Source of the DNA: Symbiodinium microadriaticum
Lineage: Eukaryota > Sar > Dinophyceae > Suessiales > Symbiodiniaceae
Direction: 5' to 3'
Assembly (NCBI GenBank): GCA_001939145.1
Contig: LSRX01000262.1
Span: 134,085 to 198,084 of the forward strand
Length of the DNA: 64,000 nucleotides
Under the pieces are notes generated by a model. It ran no database searches and was not told the origin of the DNA. It saw only the letters and a list, made by a program, of their open reading frames with translations. Below, one piece after another: positions 9,820 to 18,562 of this stretch. Positions within the stretch are counted from its first letter, which is position 1. Every line of letters begins with the position of its first letter. Both the position numbers and the translations under genes were made by a program.

Positions 9820-12800
9820 AAGCTCAGCCTGCTACTCCGCAGATAAATGGTTCAGGTGGCGGTCTACTCCAAGAAGCTGAGATGGAGGTGGAGGCTGCGC
9901 CGTCAGGGTCGGGTCATAAGCCCGACCTCGTGCAGGGCCAAGGCCCTATGACACAGACTGGTGGTGGAGGTGAAAGAAGTGCAGAGGACGTCGTAATGGA
10001 GACGGATACAGCTGCGCCGGCCGAATCCACTGCTGGTCAACAAGAGGTTATTCCAGGGACATCCAGTTCGGATCCACTGCTGTTTCAGGGATCAAGATCT
10101 CGCAGTAATATTCCTCGCCAAGCGGGCACGTCTGGAGATGGATCAGCTGTTCAGGGTGGTTTGGTGACTGGGATGGTTCAAGGAACTATGAATGAGGCGG
10201 TACCACAACCTGCCTACAGTACTCCACGATCGAGACCAACGAGAAGGCATTTGGTCGTGGATGCAGGGCGGCAACCGCCCCCGCAACAAAGCAACCTTCC
10301 TAGCTGGGTGTCTAGGTTGGGTGAGTTTTTCAAGGCGCCATCAGTGACATGGCTTCCAAGTCCATTACCTTCACCGCCTATGCCCCTTCGCAGACGACAA
10401 CAGTATGCCCATGATGGTGTAGAGGCCCAAGGACCTATGGCTTCAGGCGATGCAAGGAGTGCTATTCTGGGTAGGCCTAATATGAACAACCCTAACTCCT
10501 CAACCCCGAGCAGCAGCGAACTTCCTACAGAAGCGATACAAGCAGAAGTGCAGAGACAGCTTGGGGGCCTTATCGACCGCTTACAGTATATGGAGCTGGA
10601 GAACAACAGGCTACAGGAGCAGCTGGAGCGGGCTACAGCAGAGAGAAATATTAGGGATCAGGCTAGTGGGGTCCACGGAGGTGAGCTACACCGGGGTCAT
10701 ACCGAACCTGAAGGGCCTCTTGATCCCCTACCGCAGGCTGATCAAGGTCGATGGCGTGATCCTTTAAGTGCTCTTTGGGGAGATTGGTCAGGGAAGGGGC
10801 CTCAGCAGGGACCGTTGGCTCAGGTTGATGAAGTGGAGTCAATGCAGGCGCAAGCCCCCAATCCTGTCCCTACTACAACCCCGGACTCTACAGCGGCTAT
10901 GTTTGATATATTGACGAGGAGTTTGACACAGCTACAAGATATACAGGCCCGATCGCTTCAGAAGGGACTTGATGATGAAGCTCCGGAAGCGGTGAAGTCC
11001 ACTTTGTCAGCACTTCCTTCGTTGCCGGCACCGGAGGGTCTTTCTACAGGAATTATGCTACAAGACTGGCTTGCACAGGTTGCCATTACAATGCAGGATA
11101 TTTCGCCTTCATCGGGATCGTGGTGGGTGAAGGTTATGGAGATTGTGCAACAGTCATACAGCAGATGGTTGGGAGCTACGCCGTTAGAGAGAATACAGCT
11201 ACAACCTCAAGGTCATGGTGCATTAGCAGAAGGTAAATGGACGCGAGTAAATGCTAGGGCGTGTGCGATGCTACTCCAGAGCCTGGCAGAATCTGTGAAG
11301 CAAGATCTCATTGCTAGAAGAGTGGTGCAAAGCGCTGTATTGGTGATGTTCAGGCTTCACACTACGTATCAACCAGGAGGAGCATCGGAGAAGTCACTGG
11401 TCTTGAGCAATTTGCAGAACCCAGTGGTATGTGAGACGTTGACAGATGTGTTGGGGTGGTTGAGGTCGTGGCCGCGGTGGATTCAGAGGTGTCAAGACTT
11501 ACATATGTTGTGTCCAGATGGAACAGTGTTGGCTCGTACATTGACGGCTGTGACAGCAAGGTTCATAGCGGATGGAGGAGACGCACAATTCAGGACGCAG
11601 CTCTTGAGATCTACACTGCGCATTGATGGACAACCATCGCTTGAGGACGTCAAGCGGTATCACCAGCACCTTCAGGCGGAGCTGGAAGCCGTAGCGGTGT
11701 CAAAGACGACGCTCCAGACAGCAGGACCTAAGTTGAAGGCGATTGGGGCTGCAGCAGGGCAAGAAAGGACTACGTCATCGCCTACCGCAAGTCCGAGTTC
11801 TAACAAGTTGCCGTGCAAATATTTTTTCAAGGCTACTGGATGTCGAAGGGGCCAGAAGTGCCCTTATGGGCACGATATGACGACTCTTTCGAAGCCAGAG
11901 AGGGCGAAGAAGTGCTTGTGCTGCGGTTCGGAAGAACACAGGCAGCGAGACTGCCCAACCAAGGGTGGCAAGGCTGCTGGTCGAGGCGCTCCTACAACAG
12001 CTGAGGCGCCGACGTCAGCAGGGAACTCCGCAGCAACGCCTAAGATCCACAGGGCAGAGCCAGAGGGTGAAGCATCGCCGTCGGCTTCTGCATCAGCAAC
12101 AGTTGTAACAGGAGAGCCTGTGTGGACGCTGGAGACCTTGTTGCAAGCAGCGGCAAAGGTTTCTGGGGCAAAGGCTGCTCCAGCTACGCCAAACATCAAT
12201 GTTATAGCTGTGCGTGCTCACCGACCTTTGGTTGGCATGATGCAGACCTACGCCTTGGTTGATTCTGGGGCAACGCATGCACTCAGGAGGGCCAGATCGC
12301 AGGAGGAGTGGGAATCAGCACGGCCGGTGGTTGTGAACCTGGCGGGAGGTGAGTCAGTGTCCTTGAAGATGAATGCTGCAGGCACAATTCTTATTCCGAT
12401 GACCGCAGGCAGTGATGATACCCAAGCAGCTCCGATCGTGCCATTGGGAGCTTTGGTCGGGCAACTGGGCTATACAATGATATGGGGTGCCAATCGGTGC
12501 CGCCTGGAGGGCCGAAATGGAGAAGTTATTAACCTCAGGGTGAGGGATGGATGTCCCGAAATAGCCGAGAGGGACGCCTTAAGTCTCATTTCAAGACTTG
12601 AGGACAACAACTTGGAGGAGCTCAGGGGCAATATACGTGACACCAAGAAGCGGATCAAGGCGGCGGCAATGATGATGGAGAGGACGTGGTTCGATCACCT
12701 TCAAAGCTATGCGCAGGGTGGAATCTCGTCTGAGGCTATGAAGGCCATAGACCAGGCCCCGTTCTTTTCTGGTGTACCAAGACCATGTCTTGCAGGGTTA

Positions 12801-13517
12801 GTGGAGGCGTTTCCCGAATCCAACGGCTGGGAAGCATTGAAAGGGCTGGAGCACTTGAATAGACGAACAAGGAAGAAGCTCTGGAGCTCAAACAAATGGA
12901 TTGTGCATATGTTTGCTGGGGATCGTGAGAAGCGAGATCTACTATATCTTGAAGGCCATGGCTACGTCATCCTTGAGTTGGACATTGCGAGAGGAAGGAC
13001 ACAGGATGTGTTGAGGACAGCTACCTGGCGGGTATTGGAATATGCGGCGCGTAAGGGGAAGATTGCAGCTGTGATTGGCGGACCACCTCAGGGTTCCTTT
13101 ATGATTTCACGGTACAACATTGAGGGCCCAAGACCTTTGAGAACTAACGACTACCCGTACGGGAATTGGGAGGGCCAGTCGGATGTTGATGTATTCAACG
13201 TGAACAGACAGACACAGCTGGTGGCAAGGATGATCTACCTGCACGCGCTCGCCACAGCAGGGCGCATTACCGCCAATCCCGATCCAACCTGCTTGCGAGA
13301 GGTTGGGTTTCTCTTAGAGCATCCTCGTGATCCTCGGGGCTACCTAAAGTTTGGAGATCCCCTATATCCAGGTGTCGTGAGTTTGTGGAGGACGACTATG
13401 TGGACAGAGTATGCTTTAGAGGCTGCAGACATACAGCTTCGATATGGCGGCGTTTGGAAAGGCGTATACTCGTTTGACCACATGTGGTACAAACCTACCA
13501 ATCAGTCACTTGGATAA
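9810..13517 (+). CDS. Gag-protease polyprotein with a methyltransferase-like C-terminal domain
   Basis: 1235 codons from the first ATG after the LTR (an upstream in-frame TTG at 9720 lies in the LTR and is unlikely as a eukaryotic start). The N-terminal 230 residues are disordered and Pro/Gln/Ser-rich. A coiled coil spans about 241-281, and a helical capsid-like region about 415-600. A C-x8-C-x5-C-x3-H finger lies at C669/C678/C684/H688 and a CCHC knuckle at C702/C705/H710/C715. The protease motif ALVDSGATHAL has its catalytic Asp at 818. From 1030 the sequence follows a cytosine-methyltransferase plan: VHMFAGD (motif I, 1032-1038), ELDIARG, IGGPPQGS (motif IV, 1089-1096) and LLEHPRDP (motif VI-like, 1168-1175). 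The catalytic Cys of PPC is Gln1094, so methylation is unlikely without another nucleophile. The frame stops at 13517, mid-domain relative to related elements. Confidence 0.93.
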   Translation: MSAQAQPATPQINGSGGGLLQEAEMEVEAAPSGSGHKPDLVQGQGPMTQTGGGGERSAEDVVMETDTAAPAESTAGQQEVIPGTSSSDPLLFQGSRSRSNIPRQAGTSGDGSAVQGGLVTGMVQGTMNEAVPQPAYSTPRSRPTRRHLVVDAGRQPPPQQSNLPSWVSRLGEFFKAPSVTWLPSPLPSPPMPLRRRQQYAHDGVEAQGPMASGDARSAILGRPNMNNPNSSTPSSSELPTEAIQAEVQRQLGGLIDRLQYMELENNRLQEQLERATAERNIRDQASGVHGGELHRGHTEPEGPLDPLPQADQGRWRDPLSALWGDWSGKGPQQGPLAQVDEVESMQAQAPNPVPTTTPDSTAAMFDILTRSLTQLQDIQARSLQKGLDDEAPEAVKSTLSALPSLPAPEGLSTGIMLQDWLAQVAITMQDISPSSGSWWVKVMEIVQQSYSRWLGATPLERIQLQPQGHGALAEGKWTRVNARACAMLLQSLAESVKQDLIARRVVQSAVLVMFRLHTTYQPGGASEKSLVLSNLQNPVVCETLTDVLGWLRSWPRWIQRCQDLHMLCPDGTVLARTLTAVTARFIADGGDAQFRTQLLRSTLRIDGQPSLEDVKRYHQHLQAELEAVAVSKTTLQTAGPKLKAIGAAAGQERTTSSPTASPSSNKLPCKYFFKATGCRRGQKCPYGHDMTTLSKPERAKKCLCCGSEEHRQRDCPTKGGKAAGRGAPTTAEAPTSAGNSAATPKIHRAEPEGEASPSASASATVVTGEPVWTLETLLQAAAKVSGAKAAPATPNINVIAVRAHRPLVGMMQTYALVDSGATHALRRARSQEEWESARPVVVNLAGGESVSLKMNAAGTILIPMTAGSDDTQAAPIVPLGALVGQLGYTMIWGANRCRLEGRNGEVINLRVRDGCPEIAERDALSLISRLEDNNLEELRGNIRDTKKRIKAAAMMMERTWFDHLQSYAQGGISSEAMKAIDQAPFFSGVPRPCLAGLVEAFPESNGWEALKGLEHLNRRTRKKLWSSNKWIVHMFAGDREKRDLLYLEGHGYVILELDIARGRTQDVLRTATWRVLEYAARKGKIAAVIGGPPQGSFMISRYNIEGPRPLRTNDYPYGNWEGQSDVDVFNVNRQTQLVARMIYLHALATAGRITANPDPTCLREVGFLLEHPRDPRGYLKFGDPLYPGVVSLWRTTMWTEYALEAADIQLRYGGVWKGVYSFDHMWYKPTNQSLG

Positions 13518-13719
13518 GCTACGTGCTCGTTTTGGAGCAGATGCGCCGACTATAGAAAGGACACCTGCGTGTGTTTGGCCTAAGGAGTTCATGGAGCACG
13601 TGATCATTGCGCTGCGCAACTGGGGTACAGTGCCGAGGATGGTAAAAATGAGCGTAGAACAGTGGAAGGATCACGTGAGAAGAGGACATTTACCCTATAG
13701 GGCTGACTGTTCGGTGTGT
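13495..13719 (+). CDS. frame-shifted junction segment: zinc-binding integrase N-terminus
   Basis: Downstream of the gag stop the homologous reading moves to the +1 frame (about 13495-13719). It reads HLDKLRARFG, then WKDHVRRGHLPYRADCSVC. The H-x4-H-x6-C-x2-C spacing matches the HHCC zinc site that precedes copia integrase cores, with a shortened loop. It then moves frame again at GTGTGTGCAAG (13713-13723), where one GT unit fewer or one base more would restore continuity with the pol frame. It has no start of its own and is best viewed as the missing link of one polyprotein. Confidence 0.7.
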
Positions 13720-16700
13720 GCAAGCTGGAGGGACAGGACGGCGCCATTCACGTCTGGAGCATCCATCTGCCTTTGTGTTATCTGCAGATTTGGCAGGACC
13801 AGTTAAGGTGGGAGGATCAGATCCGGATGCACGGGGGGCGTTCCCTAAGGCCTTCAAGTACATCTTCGTTGCCAAGTTGCGGGTGCCACAATCCTTTGTG
13901 GAAGACGGACGAGGGACCTGGATAGACTACGACGGGGGCGAGCTTGCGGAGCCGGACTATGAGGAGAAAGATGATGGCTTGGAACAAGAGGAGGAGTCCA
14001 AGCGAGAAAGTATTCGTGTAGGAGGAGATATGGTGGAGGATGACCAGGAGGAGGCCAAGAAGTTGGATCCAGAGGAGGACATTGATTTGGCGCCCCCACC
14101 TTTGGTCAATCTTATTTTTGCTACAGGAATCCGCGACGACAAGGCCGCAACGGTTCTGGAGGCGATACAGGATGTGGTGTTATACTGCCAAGCCCTAAAC
14201 ATACCTATTCTTCGCTTCCACTCGGACAGAGGAATGGAGTTTCAAGCTAGAGCGTCGAAGCAGTGGTTAAAGGGGCAAGGTATACGTGTGACGACCTCAG
14301 AAGCAGGTGTTCATCAGACAAATGGTGCAGCTGAAGCAACGGTGAGGTGGATTAAGCAACGGGCAAGAACACTTATGCTGGCAGCTGGAGTTCCTCAACA
14401 CCTGTGGCCCACGGCGGTTTCCGCAGCCGCTACCATGCAGCGGAGTGATGTTCTAGGTTTTGAGCCGCTCTTGGCGGCTCCCTACGGAGCAAAGGTGATG
14501 GTCCGGAAAAGGCAGTTGGAAGGGCCAAAGCCGGATGACCTGGCTCCAAAGTGGATCCAAGGGACCTATGTGGGAAGATCTGAGAGTCTGAGCAAAGGTC
14601 ACCTGGTGTTTGTCAAGGATGATGATGGGGAGAGGTTTATTCATACTCTACATGTACGTGCAGGGCTACGTGAGCCGGAGCAATTGGCTGATGAGTTGGA
14701 AGTAGATGAGCCTTCAGCTCCTAGCCGAAGGGTACGTGGGAAATCAGGAGGTTCTGGAGATATTGTGGCGATTTCCAAGGCTATTATCTTTGATGAGGAG
14801 CAATATAAGGCTCGTGCAGAAAGTCTCCTTACAATTTGGTCACAGGAGGAGGCGGAGGCGCTGATCAAAGAAGTTTGTCGACAACTACCACCATCGGACA
14901 ATGTGTACGGGATGTTTAGACATGGTGGGAAGACTGGGGTTACAAGAGCTACGCACGAGAGACCGTGGTTTGCCAAGATATTGTTGAAGCTCCTATGCAG
15001 TAAAGCTCCAGAGGCGGAGTTTGCAGCTATATATGTTTCGGTCAACAATGAGCGGGAGATTCACATTGATAGGAACAATGCAATGGGTACGCTCAATTAT
15101 TTACTGCCGTTAACAATGCCGCGTCGTGGAGGTGAAATCTGGCAAGAACTTCGCAATGGTGATACGGTGTCGGGCAGAGTTATAGAGCTGAAATCCCAGG
15201 ACAATAAGGTGAGATATGGATGCGCTTATCCATTACATGAAGGAGATGTATTTCACCTTAATCCACACCGAAGACATGCAGTGCTACCTTCAAGTGGAGA
15301 TCGCTTGGTTATTGTGGGATATACACCGGGTGTCCTTCACAATCTAAAGGGCCCTGATAGAGAACAGCTGTGGTCGTTGGGTTTCCCTATGCCGATATTG
15401 GACGAAGATGAAGGTGGTGCTATTTACATGCGAATGATGATGGTGCAGTCGACGTCTAGTAAGCAAGAGATTGAAGCCGATTGGGAGCAGCCTGAGTATA
15501 CTTCGGAACCCGCAAGTTCCAATACGTCATCTACCAGTACAGCAGAACATCAGGAGATTGGAAGTGAAGAGTGGTTGGACTGGGAAATGAGGTTGGTATT
15601 GGAAGATGGAAAATCTGACACTGTATTGTTGGATACCGAGCGTGGGGATGGTATAAGTTTGCAGAAGGCAGAAGTGGGATATACAGAGAACATTGAGGAT
15701 GTTCTGGAGTCGCTGGAGGGACCTCTTAGCATTGTTCATACAGTAAGTCCAGTGGAGGCGACAAGATGCTTTGAGAAATGGGTCCCGTCCTTGGAGAAGG
15801 AAATCAAGTCGCTAGAGCACGCTGTCGAGAGAGTGGTTTCAGATGATCCTGGTGTGCAACAAGATTTGGGGTCCAAAAGAGGACAGCTGATTCCGATGAA
15901 AGTGGTGTTTGCTGTCAAACCTCCTGATCCTCCTGCAGACAGTGCCATCCCAGCAGCGAAGTACAAAAGAAAATCAAGGATCGTTATCTGTGGTAACATG
16001 GCATCACATCAACCTGGCGAAGTCTACACAAACACAGCACCGGCGGAAGTGGTACGAGCTGCTATCGCCCTGGCGAGGATGTTCAAGTGGAATTTGGGTA
16101 TGATCGATATAGTAGCAGCCTTTTTACAGACACCTTTGAAGGAGCTGCCGAATCCACCGTTGGTATACGGGATCCCTCCCAAACTGCTAGTAAAAGCAGG
16201 CTTGTGCAGGCCAAACGAACTGTGGAAGCTGACTCACGCGGTCTACGGCTTGCAGGAATCACCGAAACTTTGGGGTATATACCGAGATCAAAGGCTTCGT
16301 CAAGTTGAGCTGAATGTTGAGGGAAAGCGTATTACGTTGGTGCAAGGTAAGGTAGAGCCTTCGTGGTGGGCCATTATGCAAGATGAAAAGGAGCTAATTG
16401 GGATCCTGGTTGTGTATGTCGATGACCTTCTTATTTGTGGAATGGACAGGACCATTGAGGCGGTGGCCAATGCCATCAAGACTATCTGGAAAACCAGCGA
16501 TCTACAGATGGTGTCAGAGGGTGCCATCAGATTTTTAGGGATCGAAGTCGCTCAATGTTCCCAAGGGTTTGTCCTGAGCCAGAAATCATATATAGAGGAG
16601 CTGGCAAGACTACACAATATCCCTTCAGTCAGGAGGGACCTTATCCCTGTCTCCAAGGACTATGCCAACTTCACTGTGGATGAGCAGGAAGCAATATTTA

Positions 16701-18250
16701 CGGAAGCAGAGCTGCGATCTGCGCAACAGTGCGCAGGGGAACTGCTTTGGGTTTCCCAGAGAACGAGACCGGATATCAGCTATGTGGCGTCGCTAGTTGG
16801 ATCCCTAGCTACGAGGGCCCTAAGACGTGCGATCCAGATTTCAGAAAAGACTATGGCGTATCTGCAACGGTCTGACACGCATGGCCTTCTATATCAAGCT
16901 GACGGCTCTGGTTTGGTTGCATACTGCGACGCAAGCTTCGCTCCAGAAGGGGGTCGAAGCCACTCAGGATGGATTGTTCTCCTACATGGTTGTGCGATTT
17001 CGTGGCGTTCTGGGAGACAAAGCACAGTGACATTAAGCACTGCAGAGTCAGAGTTGATGGCTATGTCGGAGGCTGTTCTGGCATTGCAAAGTACGGAGGC
17101 AATGTTACATGATATGTTTCCGGAAGGCCATAAGATGCAGTTGTTTTCGGATTCTACAGCGGCTCTGGCCATAGCCAACGGGAGTGGAAGTTGGAGAACG
17201 AGACACCTTCGCCTACGAAGTGCGTGGTTGGTTGAGCTCATATCCACCCAAGCAATAACGGTACAACACTGTATTGGAGAGCTTCAACCAGCAGACCTGT
17301 TAACAAAAGCTTTGTCATCGCAGAGGATCAGGATACTCAACGGTTTGCTCAACTTGGTGGATGTGGAGAATGTGCCCTCCGATGTTGATGCCAGCCATAC
17401 AACAACAAACAACAGCGGCAGCCGCATAGCCCGTGCCCCTAACCATGTCCCTAAGATATTAATAGCACTCCTTGTGTTGTCTCAAGCTTTTCTGTGTGAA
17501 ACATATAGCTGGGAAGAAGAGGAAGCATTGGTGGTGAGGACTGGGTTGGCAGTTGATTATGGGATGCTGACGTGGGCGGTGCTGTGGGCAGCAGTTATTA
17601 TTTTCTTGGTGGCTTGGGAGCTTCTGAAGTGGCTTCTCTGGATTGCCTATGATAGGGCGACACCAGGTTCGCGGACACGAAGAATGAGACGACTACAAAA
17701 GTTGCGCGAAGCTACAGCCGAGGCCATCCAAAGGGAAGTTCAAGTGAGAACGGGTCCTAGATCTACGCAAAGGGCGCGTGACGCCCATGTGGGTGCTGAG
17801 GAGCAACTTCCGGCTCCCCCAAGGACGCAAGAACGTGGTAGCACTTCGGCCGAAGATGAGCGACTGCAGCTACTTCGGAAGCTGGCTAGGGGAGTTAAGG
17901 AGACCAAGGATTGCGCTACGCAAGCAGGGGCACTTACAAAGTTCCCACCTCCCGCTGGAGTGCGTGTTATTTTGAGATATGTGCATGAGCCTCCTGAGAA
18001 TGCATTCGTGGTGCCGGGAAATAGTTGCTATCATGTGTACGGTGATTGCTACGCTTTCAGGCATCGTGGCACGTTGGGAAGAGTGGAGCAAAGGCGTATT
18101 TGTCAGTACTGTCTGAATCGCTCAAAGGAAGATATGTCTGCAGATTACAACCGGGATTTGCAGCGTGCTCAAGAGTACGAGAGGATCTTCAATGAGCAAC
18201 TGGAGGTTTCTGGCAGGAGCGCTTCTTCAGCACAAAGTGATGCCACCTAA
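13718..18250 (+). CDS. Pol polyprotein: integrase, dioxygenase-like, RT, RNase H, membrane/Cys tail
   Basis: An open frame of 1510 codons (numbered from 13718, a GTG, not a real start). Integrase: D24 (SADLAG), D170 (HSDRG) and E206 (NGAAEA), with 35 residues between the last two (DD35E). Residues about 390-545 form a double-stranded-beta-helix-like domain: H449-x-D451 (HIDRNN), distal H520 (RRHAVL) and R529 (GDRLVIVGYT) match the Fe(II) triad and the 2-oxoglutarate-binding Arg of that superfamily. Reverse transcriptase follows, with YVDD at 900-903. RNase H has D1071 (CDASFA), E1110 (TAESEL) and D1145 (SDSTAA). Hydrophobic segments lie at about 1246-1262 and 1284-1310. The C-terminus carries C1437/H1439/C1444 and C1462-x2-C1465. 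The frame ends 19 bp before the 3' LTR. Confidence 0.93.
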   Translation: MQAGGTGRRHSRLEHPSAFVLSADLAGPVKVGGSDPDARGAFPKAFKYIFVAKLRVPQSFVEDGRGTWIDYDGGELAEPDYEEKDDGLEQEEESKRESIRVGGDMVEDDQEEAKKLDPEEDIDLAPPPLVNLIFATGIRDDKAATVLEAIQDVVLYCQALNIPILRFHSDRGMEFQARASKQWLKGQGIRVTTSEAGVHQTNGAAEATVRWIKQRARTLMLAAGVPQHLWPTAVSAAATMQRSDVLGFEPLLAAPYGAKVMVRKRQLEGPKPDDLAPKWIQGTYVGRSESLSKGHLVFVKDDDGERFIHTLHVRAGLREPEQLADELEVDEPSAPSRRVRGKSGGSGDIVAISKAIIFDEEQYKARAESLLTIWSQEEAEALIKEVCRQLPPSDNVYGMFRHGGKTGVTRATHERPWFAKILLKLLCSKAPEAEFAAIYVSVNNEREIHIDRNNAMGTLNYLLPLTMPRRGGEIWQELRNGDTVSGRVIELKSQDNKVRYGCAYPLHEGDVFHLNPHRRHAVLPSSGDRLVIVGYTPGVLHNLKGPDREQLWSLGFPMPILDEDEGGAIYMRMMMVQSTSSKQEIEADWEQPEYTSEPASSNTSSTSTAEHQEIGSEEWLDWEMRLVLEDGKSDTVLLDTERGDGISLQKAEVGYTENIEDVLESLEGPLSIVHTVSPVEATRCFEKWVPSLEKEIKSLEHAVERVVSDDPGVQQDLGSKRGQLIPMKVVFAVKPPDPPADSAIPAAKYKRKSRIVICGNMASHQPGEVYTNTAPAEVVRAAIALARMFKWNLGMIDIVAAFLQTPLKELPNPPLVYGIPPKLLVKAGLCRPNELWKLTHAVYGLQESPKLWGIYRDQRLRQVELNVEGKRITLVQGKVEPSWWAIMQDEKELIGILVVYVDDLLICGMDRTIEAVANAIKTIWKTSDLQMVSEGAIRFLGIEVAQCSQGFVLSQKSYIEELARLHNIPSVRRDLIPVSKDYANFTVDEQEAIFTEAELRSAQQCAGELLWVSQRTRPDISYVASLVGSLATRALRRAIQISEKTMAYLQRSDTHGLLYQADGSGLVAYCDASFAPEGGRSHSGWIVLLHGCAISWRSGRQSTVTLSTAESELMAMSEAVLALQSTEAMLHDMFPEGHKMQLFSDSTAALAIANGSGSWRTRHLRLRSAWLVELISTQAITVQHCIGELQPADLLTKALSSQRIRILNGLLNLVDVENVPSDVDASHTTTNNSGSRIARAPNHVPKILIALLVLSQAFLCETYSWEEEEALVVRTGLAVDYGMLTWAVLWAAVIIFLVAWELLKWLLWIAYDRATPGSRTRRMRRLQKLREATAEAIQREVQVRTGPRSTQRARDAHVGAEEQLPAPPRTQERGSTSAEDERLQLLRKLARGVKETKDCATQAGALTKFPPPAGVRVILRYVHEPPENAFVVPGNSCYHVYGDCYAFRHRGTLGRVEQRRICQYCLNRSKEDMSADYNRDLQRAQEYERIFNEQLEVSGRSASSAQSDAT

Positions 18251-18260
18251 CGGAAGCATC

Positions 18261-18269
18261 AAGGAGGAG
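18261..18269 (+). promoter_or_regulatory. polypurine tract
   Basis: AAGGAGGAG, followed by the T of the LTR's TG. A purine run directly before the 3' LTR is where plus-strand DNA synthesis is primed in LTR elements. Confidence 0.85.
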
Positions 18270-18557
18270 TGAGGAAAGTGACAATTAGAGACTGTGGAAG
18301 AGCTCTGCAATGCATGTTTTTCTGTACTTGCGGCTCAGGTAAGGCTACGAAGCATAACAAACCTTGGGTCCCGCAGATTTTAGCAAAAGCTATCATGCCT
18401 GAAAGAGCATGCATTAAGCCCAATCACGAGAATGCCAACGGCATATTCAGTGAGGGCTGAAGCCTTGACGTTTGGGTTTTGGGAAAAAGAAATTCGTGTC
18501 AGCTGTCGCTCATGGCTCGCTTCTCGGGGCGTCTGTAAGCAGCGTCAGCTTACTTCA
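18270..18557 (+). repeat. 3' LTR
   Basis: 288 bp, identical in my reading to the 5' LTR, ending CTTACTTCA and followed by the second CTTAT of the target duplication. Confidence 0.97.
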
Positions 18558-18562
18558 CTTAT

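Larger units (their letters stand above)
9518..18557 (+). mobile_element. complete Ty1/copia-type LTR retrotransposon
   Basis: The element is 9040 bp, bounded by 288-bp direct repeats that begin TGAGGAAAGT and end CTTACTTCA (TG...CA). Both ends are flanked by the same pentamer CTTAT (9513-9517 and 18558-18562), the expected target-site duplication. Order inside: LTR, primer site, Gag with two zinc fingers, aspartic protease, methyltransferase-like region, integrase, dioxygenase-like region, reverse transcriptase, RNase H, membrane/Cys region, polypurine tract, LTR. Integrase before reverse transcriptase places it in Ty1/copia. I found no difference between the two LTRs on reading them side by side, so insertion is recent. 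Two frame changes near 13.5-13.7 kb may make this copy non-autonomous, or may be assembly errors. Confidence 0.97.
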
